DNA of 8,647 nucleotides from Onstottus_B sp049273855 (GTDB taxonomy: Bacteria; Acidobacteriota; Blastocatellia; UBA7656), in contig JBASRN010000241.1 of NCBI GenBank assembly GCA_049273855.1, positions 1 to 8,647 on the forward strand, in the 5' to 3' direction. The notes below the pieces were generated by a model. It had not been told where the DNA came from. It did no database searches and saw only the letters and a list, made by a program, of their open reading frames with translations. The position numbers were made by a program, and so were the translations under genes. Shown here piece by piece: positions 1 through 6,534 of this stretch; positions within the stretch are counted from its first letter, which is position 1, and the number at the start of each line of letters is the position of its first letter.

Positions 1-616
1 CGCCCGCCCCCAGCAAGATCACATCCAGCGAAGCGAACGCCGACCCCGCGCGCGTTCCGGCGATCAGCGCGAGTGACACAATCGCAGCTTTGCCGGGATC
101 CTGCTTGGCCCATTTTCGTCCGGTTGCGATGGCCCCAAGCAACGACGAAGGCAGCCGCGCAGCCGAAGCTCCGGTGCGCGCGGCGCCCGACGCGTTCTCG
201 TAGTAGCGCTTCGCTTCACCAAACAGGTCCGAAGCCTTGTCCTTCGCTTCGTTGACGGCGTCGCTGGCCGCCTTTCCCGGATCGTTGACAACCTCACTTA
301 CTTTTTTTTTAGCTCCTGTTCGCTCGGCCAGATCGTCGGCCGCGTTGGCCGCGCGTCGCGCTGCGTCTTCAACCGCGCCGGTTGCGCGGCGAGCCGTGTC
401 CGCGACGCGCTCGGTGACGCGGTGTTCGCGATCTATCCGCGAGGCCTCGTCGCGCGCCGCATCGAGGGTCGAAGACGCGGCGTCGACGCCCTTGCGGACT
501 ACGTCGCTTGCGACCCGCGCGCCCTGATCCAGTTTGGATTTGATATCGTACTTTTCGTCGAGCTGGCGGGCGGCTTCTTCGGCGCGGCGCCTTATCTCAT
601 CAAGCTTGCTTGTCAT
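1..616 (-). CDS. Ala/Arg/Asp-rich amphipathic-helix protein (LEA/apolipoprotein-like), C-terminus outside window
   Basis: An open frame runs leftward from ATG (616-614) to the window edge with no stop, giving 205 residues. The start is well supported: AAGGAG at 625-630 lies 8 nt upstream. Residues 1-145 are rich in Ala, Arg, Asp, Glu and Lys with regularly spaced small hydrophobics and almost no Pro or Gly, as expected for long amphipathic helices (for example EEAARQLDEKYDIKSKLD and VEDAARRAANAADDLAERTG). A second part begins near residue 155 (LPSSLLGAIATGRKWAKQDPG) and becomes hydrophobic at about 177-205 (AAIVSLALIAGTRAGSAFAS), so the tail may be a membrane or glycine-zipper-like segment. 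No enzymatic motif is visible. The style recalls YtxH-like, LEA-like or apolipoprotein A/E-like stress proteins, but composition alone can mislead. A run of nine A (302-310 on the coding strand) encodes Lys-Lys-Lys at residues 103-105. The frame is intact through it. Function unknown. Confidence 0.72.
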   Translation of the reverse strand, partial: MTSKLDEIRRRAEEAARQLDEKYDIKSKLDQGARVASDVVRKGVDAASSTLDAARDEASRIDREHRVTERVADTARRATGAVEDAARRAANAADDLAERTGAKKKVSEVVNDPGKAASDAVNEAKDKASDLFGEAKRYYENASGAARTGASAARLPSSLLGAIATGRKWAKQDPGKAAIVSLALIAGTRAGSAFASLDVILLGAG

Positions 617-904
617 CAGCGTGACTCCTTGTTGTTATCTTACTCCGCGCATGACTTCGCGGCCATCGAAGAGTTGTACGCGGAGGCGCGTGAACCGGTT
701 CGTTTCGCGAATGACCGTCTTGCGGACCGGTCAGCGCGATTTCGCGCAAGCCCTTGGGTGACTTTGCGCGTTCCGCCAAGCCCGGGCTCATTCAACGACG
801 GACAATTCGGGAACTGGCACGGCACATTCGTTGCTCAAGTTGGACGAAATCATGAGCCACCGACGTAGACCTGCTTCTGGAATCAGGAAGAGCGCGGCGC
901 GAAT
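617..904. other. Divergent intergenic region with no gene
   Basis: This 288-nt gap separates the leftward helical-protein gene from the rightward P-type ATPase gene, so it must hold both promoters. For the leftward gene there is a ribosome-binding site at 625-630 and a possible -10 (TAAGAT, complement of 637-642), but no convincing -35. For the rightward gene there is a sigma-54-like element at 820-835. A GACCG/CGGTC inverted repeat near 714-733 and a 10-bp palindrome AGCCCGGGCT at 779-788 are also present; either could be a protein-binding site, or chance in GC-rich DNA. The open frames crossing this gap are antisense extensions of the leftward gene, with no protein-like features. Confidence 0.5.
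820..835 (+). promoter_or_regulatory. Candidate sigma-54 (-24/-12) promoter for the P-type ATPase gene
   Basis: The sequence CGGCACATTCGTTGCT matches the sigma-54 consensus TGGCACG-N4-TTGCW at GGCAC and TTGCT. GG (821-822) and GC (833-834) are separated by exactly 10 nt, the spacing that sigma-54 RNA polymerase requires. Mismatches are the first T (C here) and the G after CAC (A here). The implied transcription start near 846 leaves a leader of about 60 nt before ATG 905. No enhancer-binding protein site was recognised, and no rpoN or activator gene is in the window. Confidence 0.35.
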
Positions 905-3517
905 ATGACTGAAGACTTTCACCTGAATATTACAGGACTTAGCGAGCAAGAAGCCGCGCGCAGGTTGGAGACAGAGGGCTACAACGAACTTCCTTTGTCA
1001 AAAAACCGCCACGCTATCGCGATCGCCTGGGGCGTCGTTCGCGAGCCGATGTTCGGGTTGCTTGTAGGCTGCGGAGCAATCTACTTCGTACTTGGCGATG
1101 CGCAAGAGGCGATGATGCTGCTCGGCTTCGTGCTGCTCATCATGGCGATCACTCTGTATCAGGAGCGTAAGACTGAACGAACGCTCGAGGCGTTGCGCGA
1201 TCTTTCGAGCCCTCGAGCGATGGTTATCCGAGACGGCCGCAAGAGGCGCATCGCAGGACGCGAGGTCGTTCGGGGCGATACTTTGTTGCTCGCCGAAGGC
1301 GATCGCATACCGGCCGATGCTGTCATCGTCGGGTCTTCGCACTTCTCAGCCGACGAGTCGGTGCTTACCGGCGAGTCGGTCCCCGTTAGAAAGAGAACTC
1401 GAGACTCGGCACCGGCTGTTGAGCCTGCGCGTCCGGGCGGCGACGATCTGCCGTTCGTCTTTTCGGGCACTCTGGCGGTTCGGGGGCTGGCCGTCGCCGA
1501 GGTTGTCGCCATCGGGACTCGGACGGAGATTGGAAAAATAGGACGCGCGCTTCAAATCGTAGAGATTGAAGAGACGCCGCTGCAGAAGGAGACCACGAAC
1601 CTTGTCAACAGGCTGGCGCTGCTCGGTCTGCTCCTCTGCGTTCTGGTAGTAGTTGGGTACGGCCTCACCAGAACAGACTGGGTCGGTGGCGTGCTTGCCG
1701 GGTTGACGCTGGCGATGGCGATCTTGCCCAACGAATTTCCGGTTGTGTTGACGATCTTTCTCGCGCTCGGGGCGTGGCGGATCTCTCGGAAGAACGTTTT
1801 AACGCGCCGGACTCCTGCGGTCGAAACTCTTGGGTCGGCGACCGTTTTGTGTGTGGACAAGACCGGAACGCTGACCTTGAACCAGATCTCGGTGGGCAAG
1901 CTGATGTCCGGCGGAGACTACTACGACGTTCGCGCTCAGGACGGAAATCCGATTCCTGAAGAGTTCCACCTCGTCGTTGAATACGCGATTCTCGCAAGCC
2001 AGCGAGACCCATTCGACCCGATCGACAAGGCGCTCAAGAAGCTCGGCCAGGACTACCTTGCCAGCACCGAACACATCCACAACGACTGGTTGCTTATGCG
2101 CGAGTACCCGCTTTCGCACGAGCTGCTCGCGCTGTCGCGCGTGTGGCGGTCGCCAGACGGGCAGGATTACGAAATAGCCGCTAAGGGCGCGCCGGAGGCC
2201 GTTGCCGATCTTTGCCACTTCGACGCCGTTCAACTCGAGCAGCTTTCCAGCGACATAGCGGCTTTAGCCGAGGAAGGATTGCGGGTGATCGGGGTTGCCC
2301 GGTCGGTGTTCAAACAAGATCACCTGCCAACCGAGCAACACGACTTCGATTTTGAGTTCTTAGGATTGATCGGTCTGGCCGATCCGGTCCGCCCAAGTGT
2401 GCCTGCGGCGATCCGCGAATGCTATACCGCGGGTATAAGGGTCGTGATGATCACCGGCGACTACCCGGGCACGGCTCGAAACATCGCGCGTCAGATCGGG
2501 CTGACCCTCGCCGATCAAATCATCAGCGGACCCGAGCTTGACGGGATGAGCGACGAGGATCTGCGAAACCGAATCGACTCGGTGAACATATTCGCGCGCG
2601 TCGTGCCCGAGCAGAAACTCAGGATCGTGAACGCGCTGAAGGCGAGAGGGGAAGTAGTCGCGATGACCGGCGATGGGGTTAACGACGCGCCGGCGCTCAA
2701 AGCGGCGCACATAGGAATCGCGATGGGCGACCGCGGCACCGACGTAGCTCGCGAGGCCGCGTCGCTGGTCCTGCTCGATGATGATTTCACGTCGATCGTT
2801 CAAGCAGTGAAGCTCGGCCGGCGAATCTTCGACAATCTGAAGAAGGCGATGGCGTACATCCTTGCTGTGCATGTTCCGATCGCCGGCATGACGGTGATTC
2901 CCGTAGCCTTGAACTGGCCGCTCGTGTTGCTTCCGATTCACATAGCATGTCTTCATTTGATTATCGATCCCGCTTGCTCGGTCGTGTTTGAGGCGGAACC
3001 CGAGGAGCGCGGCGTAATGAACCGGCCTCCTCGAAGTCCAGGGGAAGCGCTATTCGGAATGCGAATGCTTGGTACGAGCGTGCTGCAGGGAATCGGGGTG
3101 CTGGTGATACTGCTTGCTGTCTACGGGATCGCGCTCGAGCGCGGCCAGGGCGAGGCTAATGCTCGCGCTCTGGCTTTCACCACCCTTATAGTCGCGAATC
3201 TGGGGTTGATACTAACTAATCGATCGTGGTCGAGCACGATTGTGGCTACGCTAAAGTCGCCCAATGCCGCGCTGTGGTGGGTCGTCGGAGGCGCAGTAGT
3301 TTTTCTCGCGCTGGTTTTGAATGTTGAGTTCCTGCGTCAACTCTTTCGCTTCGGCGCGCTGCACCCTGTGGATTTGGGCATATGCGTGGCGGCGGGAGCA
3401 ATTAGCGTCGGATGGTTTGAAGCTTTCAAGAAGTTCAGCGGACGCGCCGCTCGAACCCGGCTGTTGACGCTTGAATCCCAGCAGGGTGCTGAAAAACTAG
3501 CCCATCGCCAGTCATAG
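905..3517 (+). CDS. P-type cation-transporting ATPase (P2-like, 870 aa)
   Basis: This is a membrane ATP-driven cation pump, complete by the family's standards. An N-terminal cation-ATPase segment (about residues 8-40) is followed by M1-M2 (about 38-85), the actuator domain with T155GES158, M3-M4 (about 234-290), phosphorylated Asp D318 in DKTGTLT, the nucleotide-binding K427GAPE, the hinge motif M587-TGDGVNDAP, and six C-terminal membrane segments (about 645-850). The overall plan matches Ca2+/cation pumps of the SERCA/PMCA group, but the ion-site residues differ. M4 reads P275-N-E-F-P279 where SERCA has PEGLP and, as I recall, close bacterial relatives have PEEFP. M5 has His656 where SERCA has Asn768. 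M6 keeps an acid, D688 (LHLIIDPACS). Substrate is therefore uncertain. ATG 905 is the first plausible start; the only purine-rich site, AGGAAG at 885-890, is rather far away (14 nt). It is a single-gene unit. The catalytic motifs are intact, so it should be active. Confidence 0.93.
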   Translation: MTEDFHLNITGLSEQEAARRLETEGYNELPLSKNRHAIAIAWGVVREPMFGLLVGCGAIYFVLGDAQEAMMLLGFVLLIMAITLYQERKTERTLEALRDLSSPRAMVIRDGRKRRIAGREVVRGDTLLLAEGDRIPADAVIVGSSHFSADESVLTGESVPVRKRTRDSAPAVEPARPGGDDLPFVFSGTLAVRGLAVAEVVAIGTRTEIGKIGRALQIVEIEETPLQKETTNLVNRLALLGLLLCVLVVVGYGLTRTDWVGGVLAGLTLAMAILPNEFPVVLTIFLALGAWRISRKNVLTRRTPAVETLGSATVLCVDKTGTLTLNQISVGKLMSGGDYYDVRAQDGNPIPEEFHLVVEYAILASQRDPFDPIDKALKKLGQDYLASTEHIHNDWLLMREYPLSHELLALSRVWRSPDGQDYEIAAKGAPEAVADLCHFDAVQLEQLSSDIAALAEEGLRVIGVARSVFKQDHLPTEQHDFDFEFLGLIGLADPVRPSVPAAIRECYTAGIRVVMITGDYPGTARNIARQIGLTLADQIISGPELDGMSDEDLRNRIDSVNIFARVVPEQKLRIVNALKARGEVVAMTGDGVNDAPALKAAHIGIAMGDRGTDVAREAASLVLLDDDFTSIVQAVKLGRRIFDNLKKAMAYILAVHVPIAGMTVIPVALNWPLVLLPIHIACLHLIIDPACSVVFEAEPEERGVMNRPPRSPGEALFGMRMLGTSVLQGIGVLVILLAVYGIALERGQGEANARALAFTTLIVANLGLILTNRSWSSTIVATLKSPNAALWWVVGGAVVFLALVLNVEFLRQLFRFGALHPVDLGICVAAGAISVGWFEAFKKFSGRAARTRLLTLESQQGAEKLAHRQS

Positions 3518-3719
3518 CGTGAAAGCCTAGCCGCTGAGTCGGAAACCTGTCAAAAGTGTGTTGTGTCGAACCGGTTATGCCGCGAAGCAACAACCCAACT
3601 CTTGAGATGCTATGGGCGCCGGCTGGTATCACCCAACGTTGTAGTGCAAGGAAAGTTTTGTTTGTTGCTGTGTACTTTTTCTATTACGTTTTTCCTCCTT
3701 CGGTGCTACTTTCGCTCAG
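3518..3719. other. Intergenic region with a weak promoter candidate
   Basis: This is 202 nt between the ATPase stop and the Nudix start. The best promoter-like pair is TTGTTT (3658-3663) and TATTAC (3682-3687) with an 18-nt spacer, in a T-rich stretch (about 3655-3700) that contrasts with the GC-rich surroundings. That local AT richness is the main support. No convincing terminator hairpin with a T-tract follows the ATPase. I looked for a tRNA or other structured RNA and saw none. Confidence 0.35.
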
Positions 3720-4175
3720 ATGGCTGACACCAGGGAAGCAGAGGAAATAGTAGCAGCGGGAGGCATCGTGATCGAACGCAAGAATGGTCGCGCGCGCGTC
3801 GTTCTGATTCATCGCCCCAGATACGACGACTGGTCCTTCCCAAAAGGAAAGGCCGAGCCGGGCGAATCGATCTCCGAGACAGCGCTGCGCGAGGTGAGGG
3901 AAGAAACCGGACTCGCCTGCCGAATCGTTCATGAGCTTCCGACTGTTCGCTACAGTTACACGAGTGGCAAAGGAAACCTCAAGCCGAAGGTCGTCCACTA
4001 CTACTTGATGGAGCGCACCGGCGGCCGACTTCAAGCGCCCGGTCACGAAGCAGACGCCGCCGAGTGGAGCGACGCCGGCCAGGCGGCGAGCAGGCTTACT
4101 TATCAGCACGACCGCGACTTGCTTCAAAAAGCGCTGCGGCTTGATCTTCAGAATCGAGGAGGAAGCGATGGCTAA
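3720..4175 (+). CDS. Nudix hydrolase, MutT-like (151 aa)
   Basis: This is a small cytosolic Nudix-fold hydrolase, which splits a nucleoside diphosphate linked to another moiety. The Nudix box GX5EX7REUXEEXGU is complete at residues 43-65, with catalytic R58-E59 and E61'-type acids in REVREETGL. The preceding stretch HRPRYDDWSFPKG (residues 31-43) resembles MutT1-type and diadenosine-polyphosphate-type Nudix enzymes. Possible substrates are therefore 8-oxo-dGTP, Ap4A or related nucleotides; the sequence does not decide among them. ATG 3720 is the only good start (MADTREAEEIVAAGGIVI). It has no clear Shine-Dalgarno sequence, and the T-rich leader may compensate. The stop overlaps the next gene by 8 nt (ATGGCTAA), so the two are very likely co-transcribed and translationally coupled. 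Length and domain order are normal for a single-domain Nudix protein. Confidence 0.9.
   Translation: MADTREAEEIVAAGGIVIERKNGRARVVLIHRPRYDDWSFPKGKAEPGESISETALREVREETGLACRIVHELPTVRYSYTSGKGNLKPKVVHYYLMERTGGRLQAPGHEADAAEWSDAGQAASRLTYQHDRDLLQKALRLDLQNRGGSDG
4157..4162 (+). promoter_or_regulatory. Ribosome-binding site that fixes the start of the SAM hydrolase gene
   Basis: AGGAGG lies inside the end of the Nudix gene, 5 nt before ATG 4168. It decides in favour of 4168 over the in-frame TTG at 4141, which has no such site and would add nine residues before the conserved N-terminus. Confidence 0.8.
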
Positions 4176-4962
4176 GTCGCTGATCACTTTAACAACGGAC
4201 TTTGGCGAATCCGACTATTACGTGCCGGCGATAAAAGGCGTGATCTTGTCGGTCAACCCGGCAGCCGAGATAGTGGACCTCACTCATCAGATCCCGCCAC
4301 ACGATATATACGCAGCCGCGTTCACCTTGAAGTGCTGCTACAGCGACTTTCCCAGGGACACGATTCATCTTGTAGTCGTTGACCCGAACGTCGGATCTAA
4401 TCGGCGTCCGATTATTGTGATGACCGACAACTACAGGTTTGTGGGGCCGGACAACGGGGTGTTCAGCTACATCTATCAGAGCGAACCGGTGAATCGGATC
4501 GTTCACTTCACAACCGAGCACTACTTCCGGCAGCCCGTCTCGAACACCTTCCATGGTCGCGATGTGTTTGCTCCGTGCGCGGCCTACGTGTCGAAGCTCG
4601 TCGAGTGGCGAATGATGGGCGAGGAGATCAGCGATCCGGTTCGCTTCAACATCCCCGCGCCGGCGGTGCTGTCGGACGGGCGCATCCACGGCAGCGTGAT
4701 TCATATAGATCGCTTCGGCAACGTCACTACCAACATCACCGCGGCCGAGTTGACCGGCGCCGTGGTGCAAGCGGGCGCTCGAGTGCGAATAGGCAAACTC
4801 GAAGCCGCGCGTGTGCTGACTCATTTTGCCGAAGCGGGTCCCAACGAGTTGTTTGCTTATTTTGGGAGCGCCGGCTTCCTCGAGCTGGCGGTGCCTCGCC
4901 AATCAGCAGCTAAGATGACAGATGCCCGGCGCGGAGTCGAAGTAGAAGTAGTTGTTCCGTAA
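4168..4962 (+). CDS. S-adenosylmethionine hydrolase (adenosine-forming), DUF62 / SAM hydroxide adenosyltransferase family (264 aa)
   Basis: The protein begins MAKSLITLTTDFG, the family's standard N-terminal strand, with the downstream SDYYVPAIKG loop. The Asp-Arg-His triad that defines the hydrolase branch is present: D72 and R79 in VDPNVGSNRR, and H129 in FHGRD. The spacing matches the archaeal prototype (D68, R75, H127, from memory). Further family signatures are PDNG (94-97), FAP.AA (134-139) and HIDRFGNVTTN (179-189). Family members hydrolyse SAM to adenosine and methionine using water/hydroxide; the related fluorinases and chlorinases lack this Arg/His pair. An Asn replaces the usual Gly of VDPGVG (position 74), probably harmless. 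The C-terminal beta-barrel domain is complete. The gene overlaps the Nudix gene by 8 nt. Physiological role is unsettled in this family; limiting SAM levels is one suggestion. Confidence 0.9.
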   Translation: MAKSLITLTTDFGESDYYVPAIKGVILSVNPAAEIVDLTHQIPPHDIYAAAFTLKCCYSDFPRDTIHLVVVDPNVGSNRRPIIVMTDNYRFVGPDNGVFSYIYQSEPVNRIVHFTTEHYFRQPVSNTFHGRDVFAPCAAYVSKLVEWRMMGEEISDPVRFNIPAPAVLSDGRIHGSVIHIDRFGNVTTNITAAELTGAVVQAGARVRIGKLEAARVLTHFAEAGPNELFAYFGSAGFLELAVPRQSAAKMTDARRGVEVEVVVP

Positions 4963-4994
4963 CACGAATGGTCGGTGGTGTCCTAACTTCAATC

Positions 4995-5090
4995 CTCTGC
5001 GCGATCTCTGCGGCTCGGCGACCCCGCGGTTAATAAGGTTTTCGACGCTAATCAATCGCGGAGACACGGAGCCGCAGATGTTGCGCAGAG
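4995..5090. repeat. Imperfect long inverted repeat (REP/MITE-like palindrome)
   Basis: The left arm 4995-5036 and the reverse complement of the right arm 5049-5090 agree at 32 of 42 positions, around a 12-nt loop (5037-5048). Perfect blocks include CTCTGCGC at the outer ends and TCTGCGGCTC inside, and the inner ends carry CCGCG followed by T/A-rich bases. The phrase 'CTCTGCGGCTC...CCGCGGTTAA' resembles a dispersed family of non-coding repeats that I have seen in many environmental bacterial genomes (for example 'GCGGAGACACGGAGCCGCAGA'-like strings). It lies between two genes, 33 nt after the SAM hydrolase stop and 40 nt before the citrate synthase promoter, and contains no transposase. A folded transcript could act as a terminator or processing site, but no T-tract follows. 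Short open frames across it are artefacts of the repeat. Confidence 0.75.
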
Positions 5091-5130
5091 AAAACATTCA
5101 GATCTTGACACTACTCGAAGGGTCCGCTCG

Positions 5131-5159
5131 TTGACACCGTCACGCCCGTATCCTATTCT
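5131..5159 (+). promoter_or_regulatory. Sigma-70-type promoter for citrate synthase
   Basis: A perfect -35 box TTGACA (5131-5136) and a -10 TATTCT (5154-5159, four of six consensus bases) are separated by the optimal 17 nt. The predicted start near 5166 gives a leader of about 73 nt. A second TTGACA at 5105-5110 has no matching -10. The promoter overlaps the first codons of a longer in-frame reading (TTG at 5131), which argues that this N-terminal extension is not translated. Confidence 0.6.
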
Positions 5160-5238
5160 TCGATGTCGGACACCCACGGAAGGTCGATGTTTAGCGCGCC
5201 GGGCAAAAACCTCACAACCGAAAGGAACGGAATACGAG

Positions 5239-6375
5239 ATGTCGAGTGAAGCAAATGTCGCAAAAGCTGGGCTCGAAGGCGTCGTGGCTGCGCAATCCTC
5301 GATCAGCGACGTCAACGGCGAAGAAGGGAACCTCATCTACGCCGGCTACGACATACACGACCTCGCAACGCACGCGACCTTCGAAGAAGTGATCTTTCTC
5401 TTGTGGAACGGCAAGCTCCCGACCGCCGCCCAACTCGATCAGCTCAAGTCTCAGCTAAACAGCGAGACCAGGCTGCCGGCCGAAATCATCGAGTTGATCA
5501 GCTCGATTCCGAAGACTGCTAACCCGATGGACGTGCTGCGGACTGTGGTTTCGGCGCTCGGGCTGTATGATCGGGACGCTGCGGACAACTCGATCGAAGC
5601 CAGCATCCGCAAGGCGGTCAGGCTCACCGCTAAGTTTCCTATCGTCGTCACCACCTTTCAGCGCGTGCGCAACGGAAAGGATCCAGTGCATCCACACCAG
5701 GAGCTGTCGCTGGCTGGGAACTTCCTGTACACGCTCAATGGCAAAGAGCCTGACGAGATTGCCACACGCACGATGGATGTAGCGTTCGTCCTTCACGCCG
5801 ACCACGAGCTGAACGCCTCGACGTTTGCCGCGCGTGTGACGGCCGCGACCATGTCGGACATGTATTCGGCGATCGTCTCCGCGATCGGCACGCTGAAGGG
5901 CCCGCTTCACGGCGGCGCCAACGAAGGCGTGATTAAGAACCTGATCGAGATCGGCACCGTTGAAGCGGTCGAGCCCTGGGTCAAGAACGCATTCGCCAAC
6001 AAGAAGAAGATCATGGGGTTTGGCCATCGCGTGTATCGGACCATCGATCCTCGAGCGACCCACCTTTCCGAAATGTCCCGAAAGCTCGGCGAGCGCACCG
6101 GCGAAACCAAGTGGTACGAGATGTCCAAAAAGATGGAAGAGGTCGTGATGCGCGAGAAGCATCTGAACGCGAACGTGGACTTCTATTCAGCCTCGACGTA
6201 CTACGCACTCGGAGTGCCGACCGATTTGTTCACGCCGATCTTTGCTTGCAGCCGCATTTCGGGTTGGACCGCGCATGTGCTCGAGCAGTTCAGAAACAAC
6301 CGGCTGATCAGGCCTCGCGCCGAGTACATCGGCCCGCGAGGCTTGAAATACGTTCCAATCGAACAACGAGGCTGA
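5239..6375 (+). CDS. gltA: Citrate synthase / 2-methylcitrate synthase-like (378 aa)
   Basis: The enzyme condenses acetyl-CoA (or propionyl-CoA) with oxaloacetate at the entry of the TCA or methylcitrate cycle. All catalytic landmarks are present: H189 (HADHELNAS), catalytic H224 (GPLHGGANEGV), H263 (GFGHRVYRTIDPRA) and catalytic D314 (VDFYSAS), followed by the FTPIFACSRISGW and EQFRNNRLIRPRAEYIGP signatures (about 330-368). The length of 378 aa fits the short dimeric bacterial/archaeal class rather than the longer hexameric NADH-regulated type of E. coli. Motifs alone do not separate citrate from methylcitrate synthase; no prpB or prpD neighbour supports the latter. ATG 5239 is chosen because AAAGGAA lies at 5221-5227 and a promoter occupies 5131-5159. 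The upstream extension (residues encoded at 5131-5238) looks non-protein-like. It ends in TGA, which matters for the neighbouring selenoprotein. Confidence 0.93.
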   Translation: MSSEANVAKAGLEGVVAAQSSISDVNGEEGNLIYAGYDIHDLATHATFEEVIFLLWNGKLPTAAQLDQLKSQLNSETRLPAEIIELISSIPKTANPMDVLRTVVSALGLYDRDAADNSIEASIRKAVRLTAKFPIVVTTFQRVRNGKDPVHPHQELSLAGNFLYTLNGKEPDEIATRTMDVAFVLHADHELNASTFAARVTAATMSDMYSAIVSAIGTLKGPLHGGANEGVIKNLIEIGTVEAVEPWVKNAFANKKKIMGFGHRVYRTIDPRATHLSEMSRKLGERTGETKWYEMSKKMEEVVMREKHLNANVDFYSASTYYALGVPTDLFTPIFACSRISGWTAHVLEQFRNNRLIRPRAEYIGPRGLKYVPIEQRG

Positions 6376-6404
6376 GCGTCGCTTCCTATTGGTTTCGCTT
6401 CTCG

Positions 6405-6438
6405 TCGGCCCGTTGTTAATGATCCAGCGATGGGCCGA
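6405..6438 (+). terminator. Weak hairpin after citrate synthase
   Basis: TCGGCCC (6405-6411) and GGGCCGA (6432-6438) form a perfect 7-bp stem around a 20-nt loop, 30 nt after the citrate synthase stop. No T-tract follows, so termination would have to be factor-assisted. The large loop makes this uncertain. The rest of the 6376-6534 gap holds a poor promoter-like pair (TTGTGG 6444-6449 and TATCTA 6471-6476, spacer 21 nt). Confidence 0.25.
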
Positions 6439-6534
6439 ATCCCTTGTGGAATAATCCAGCCCCGAACCGGTATCTAATAGCGATACAGCGAAGAGGTGTG
6501 CAGGCTTCTTCAAGACGGACTTAAAAGGGGATCT

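Noticed and set aside
422..868. Rightward open frame of 148 codons
   Set aside because: It is antisense to the N-terminal half of the helical protein and runs into the intergenic gap, with no family-like sequence or ribosome-binding site.
2360..2956. Leftward 198-codon open frame inside the ATPase gene
   Set aside because: Antisense shadow produced by GC-rich codon structure, with no motif; the ATPase motifs on the plus strand are unambiguous.
4189..4902. Leftward 237-codon open frame inside the SAM hydrolase gene
   Set aside because: Antisense shadow of a well-identified gene, rich in His/Arg and lacking any motif.
4903..5134. Short open frames on both strands across the palindrome
   Set aside because: They translate the repeat arms, and similarity would reflect the DNA repeat rather than a protein.
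5131..5238. N-terminal extension of citrate synthase from TTG 5131
   Set aside because: It overlaps a good -35/-10 pair, and ATG 5239 has a purine-rich site at 5221-5227 and gives the normal family length.
5455..6162. Leftward 235-codon open frame inside citrate synthase
   Set aside because: Antisense shadow of a gene with all catalytic residues intact on the plus strand.
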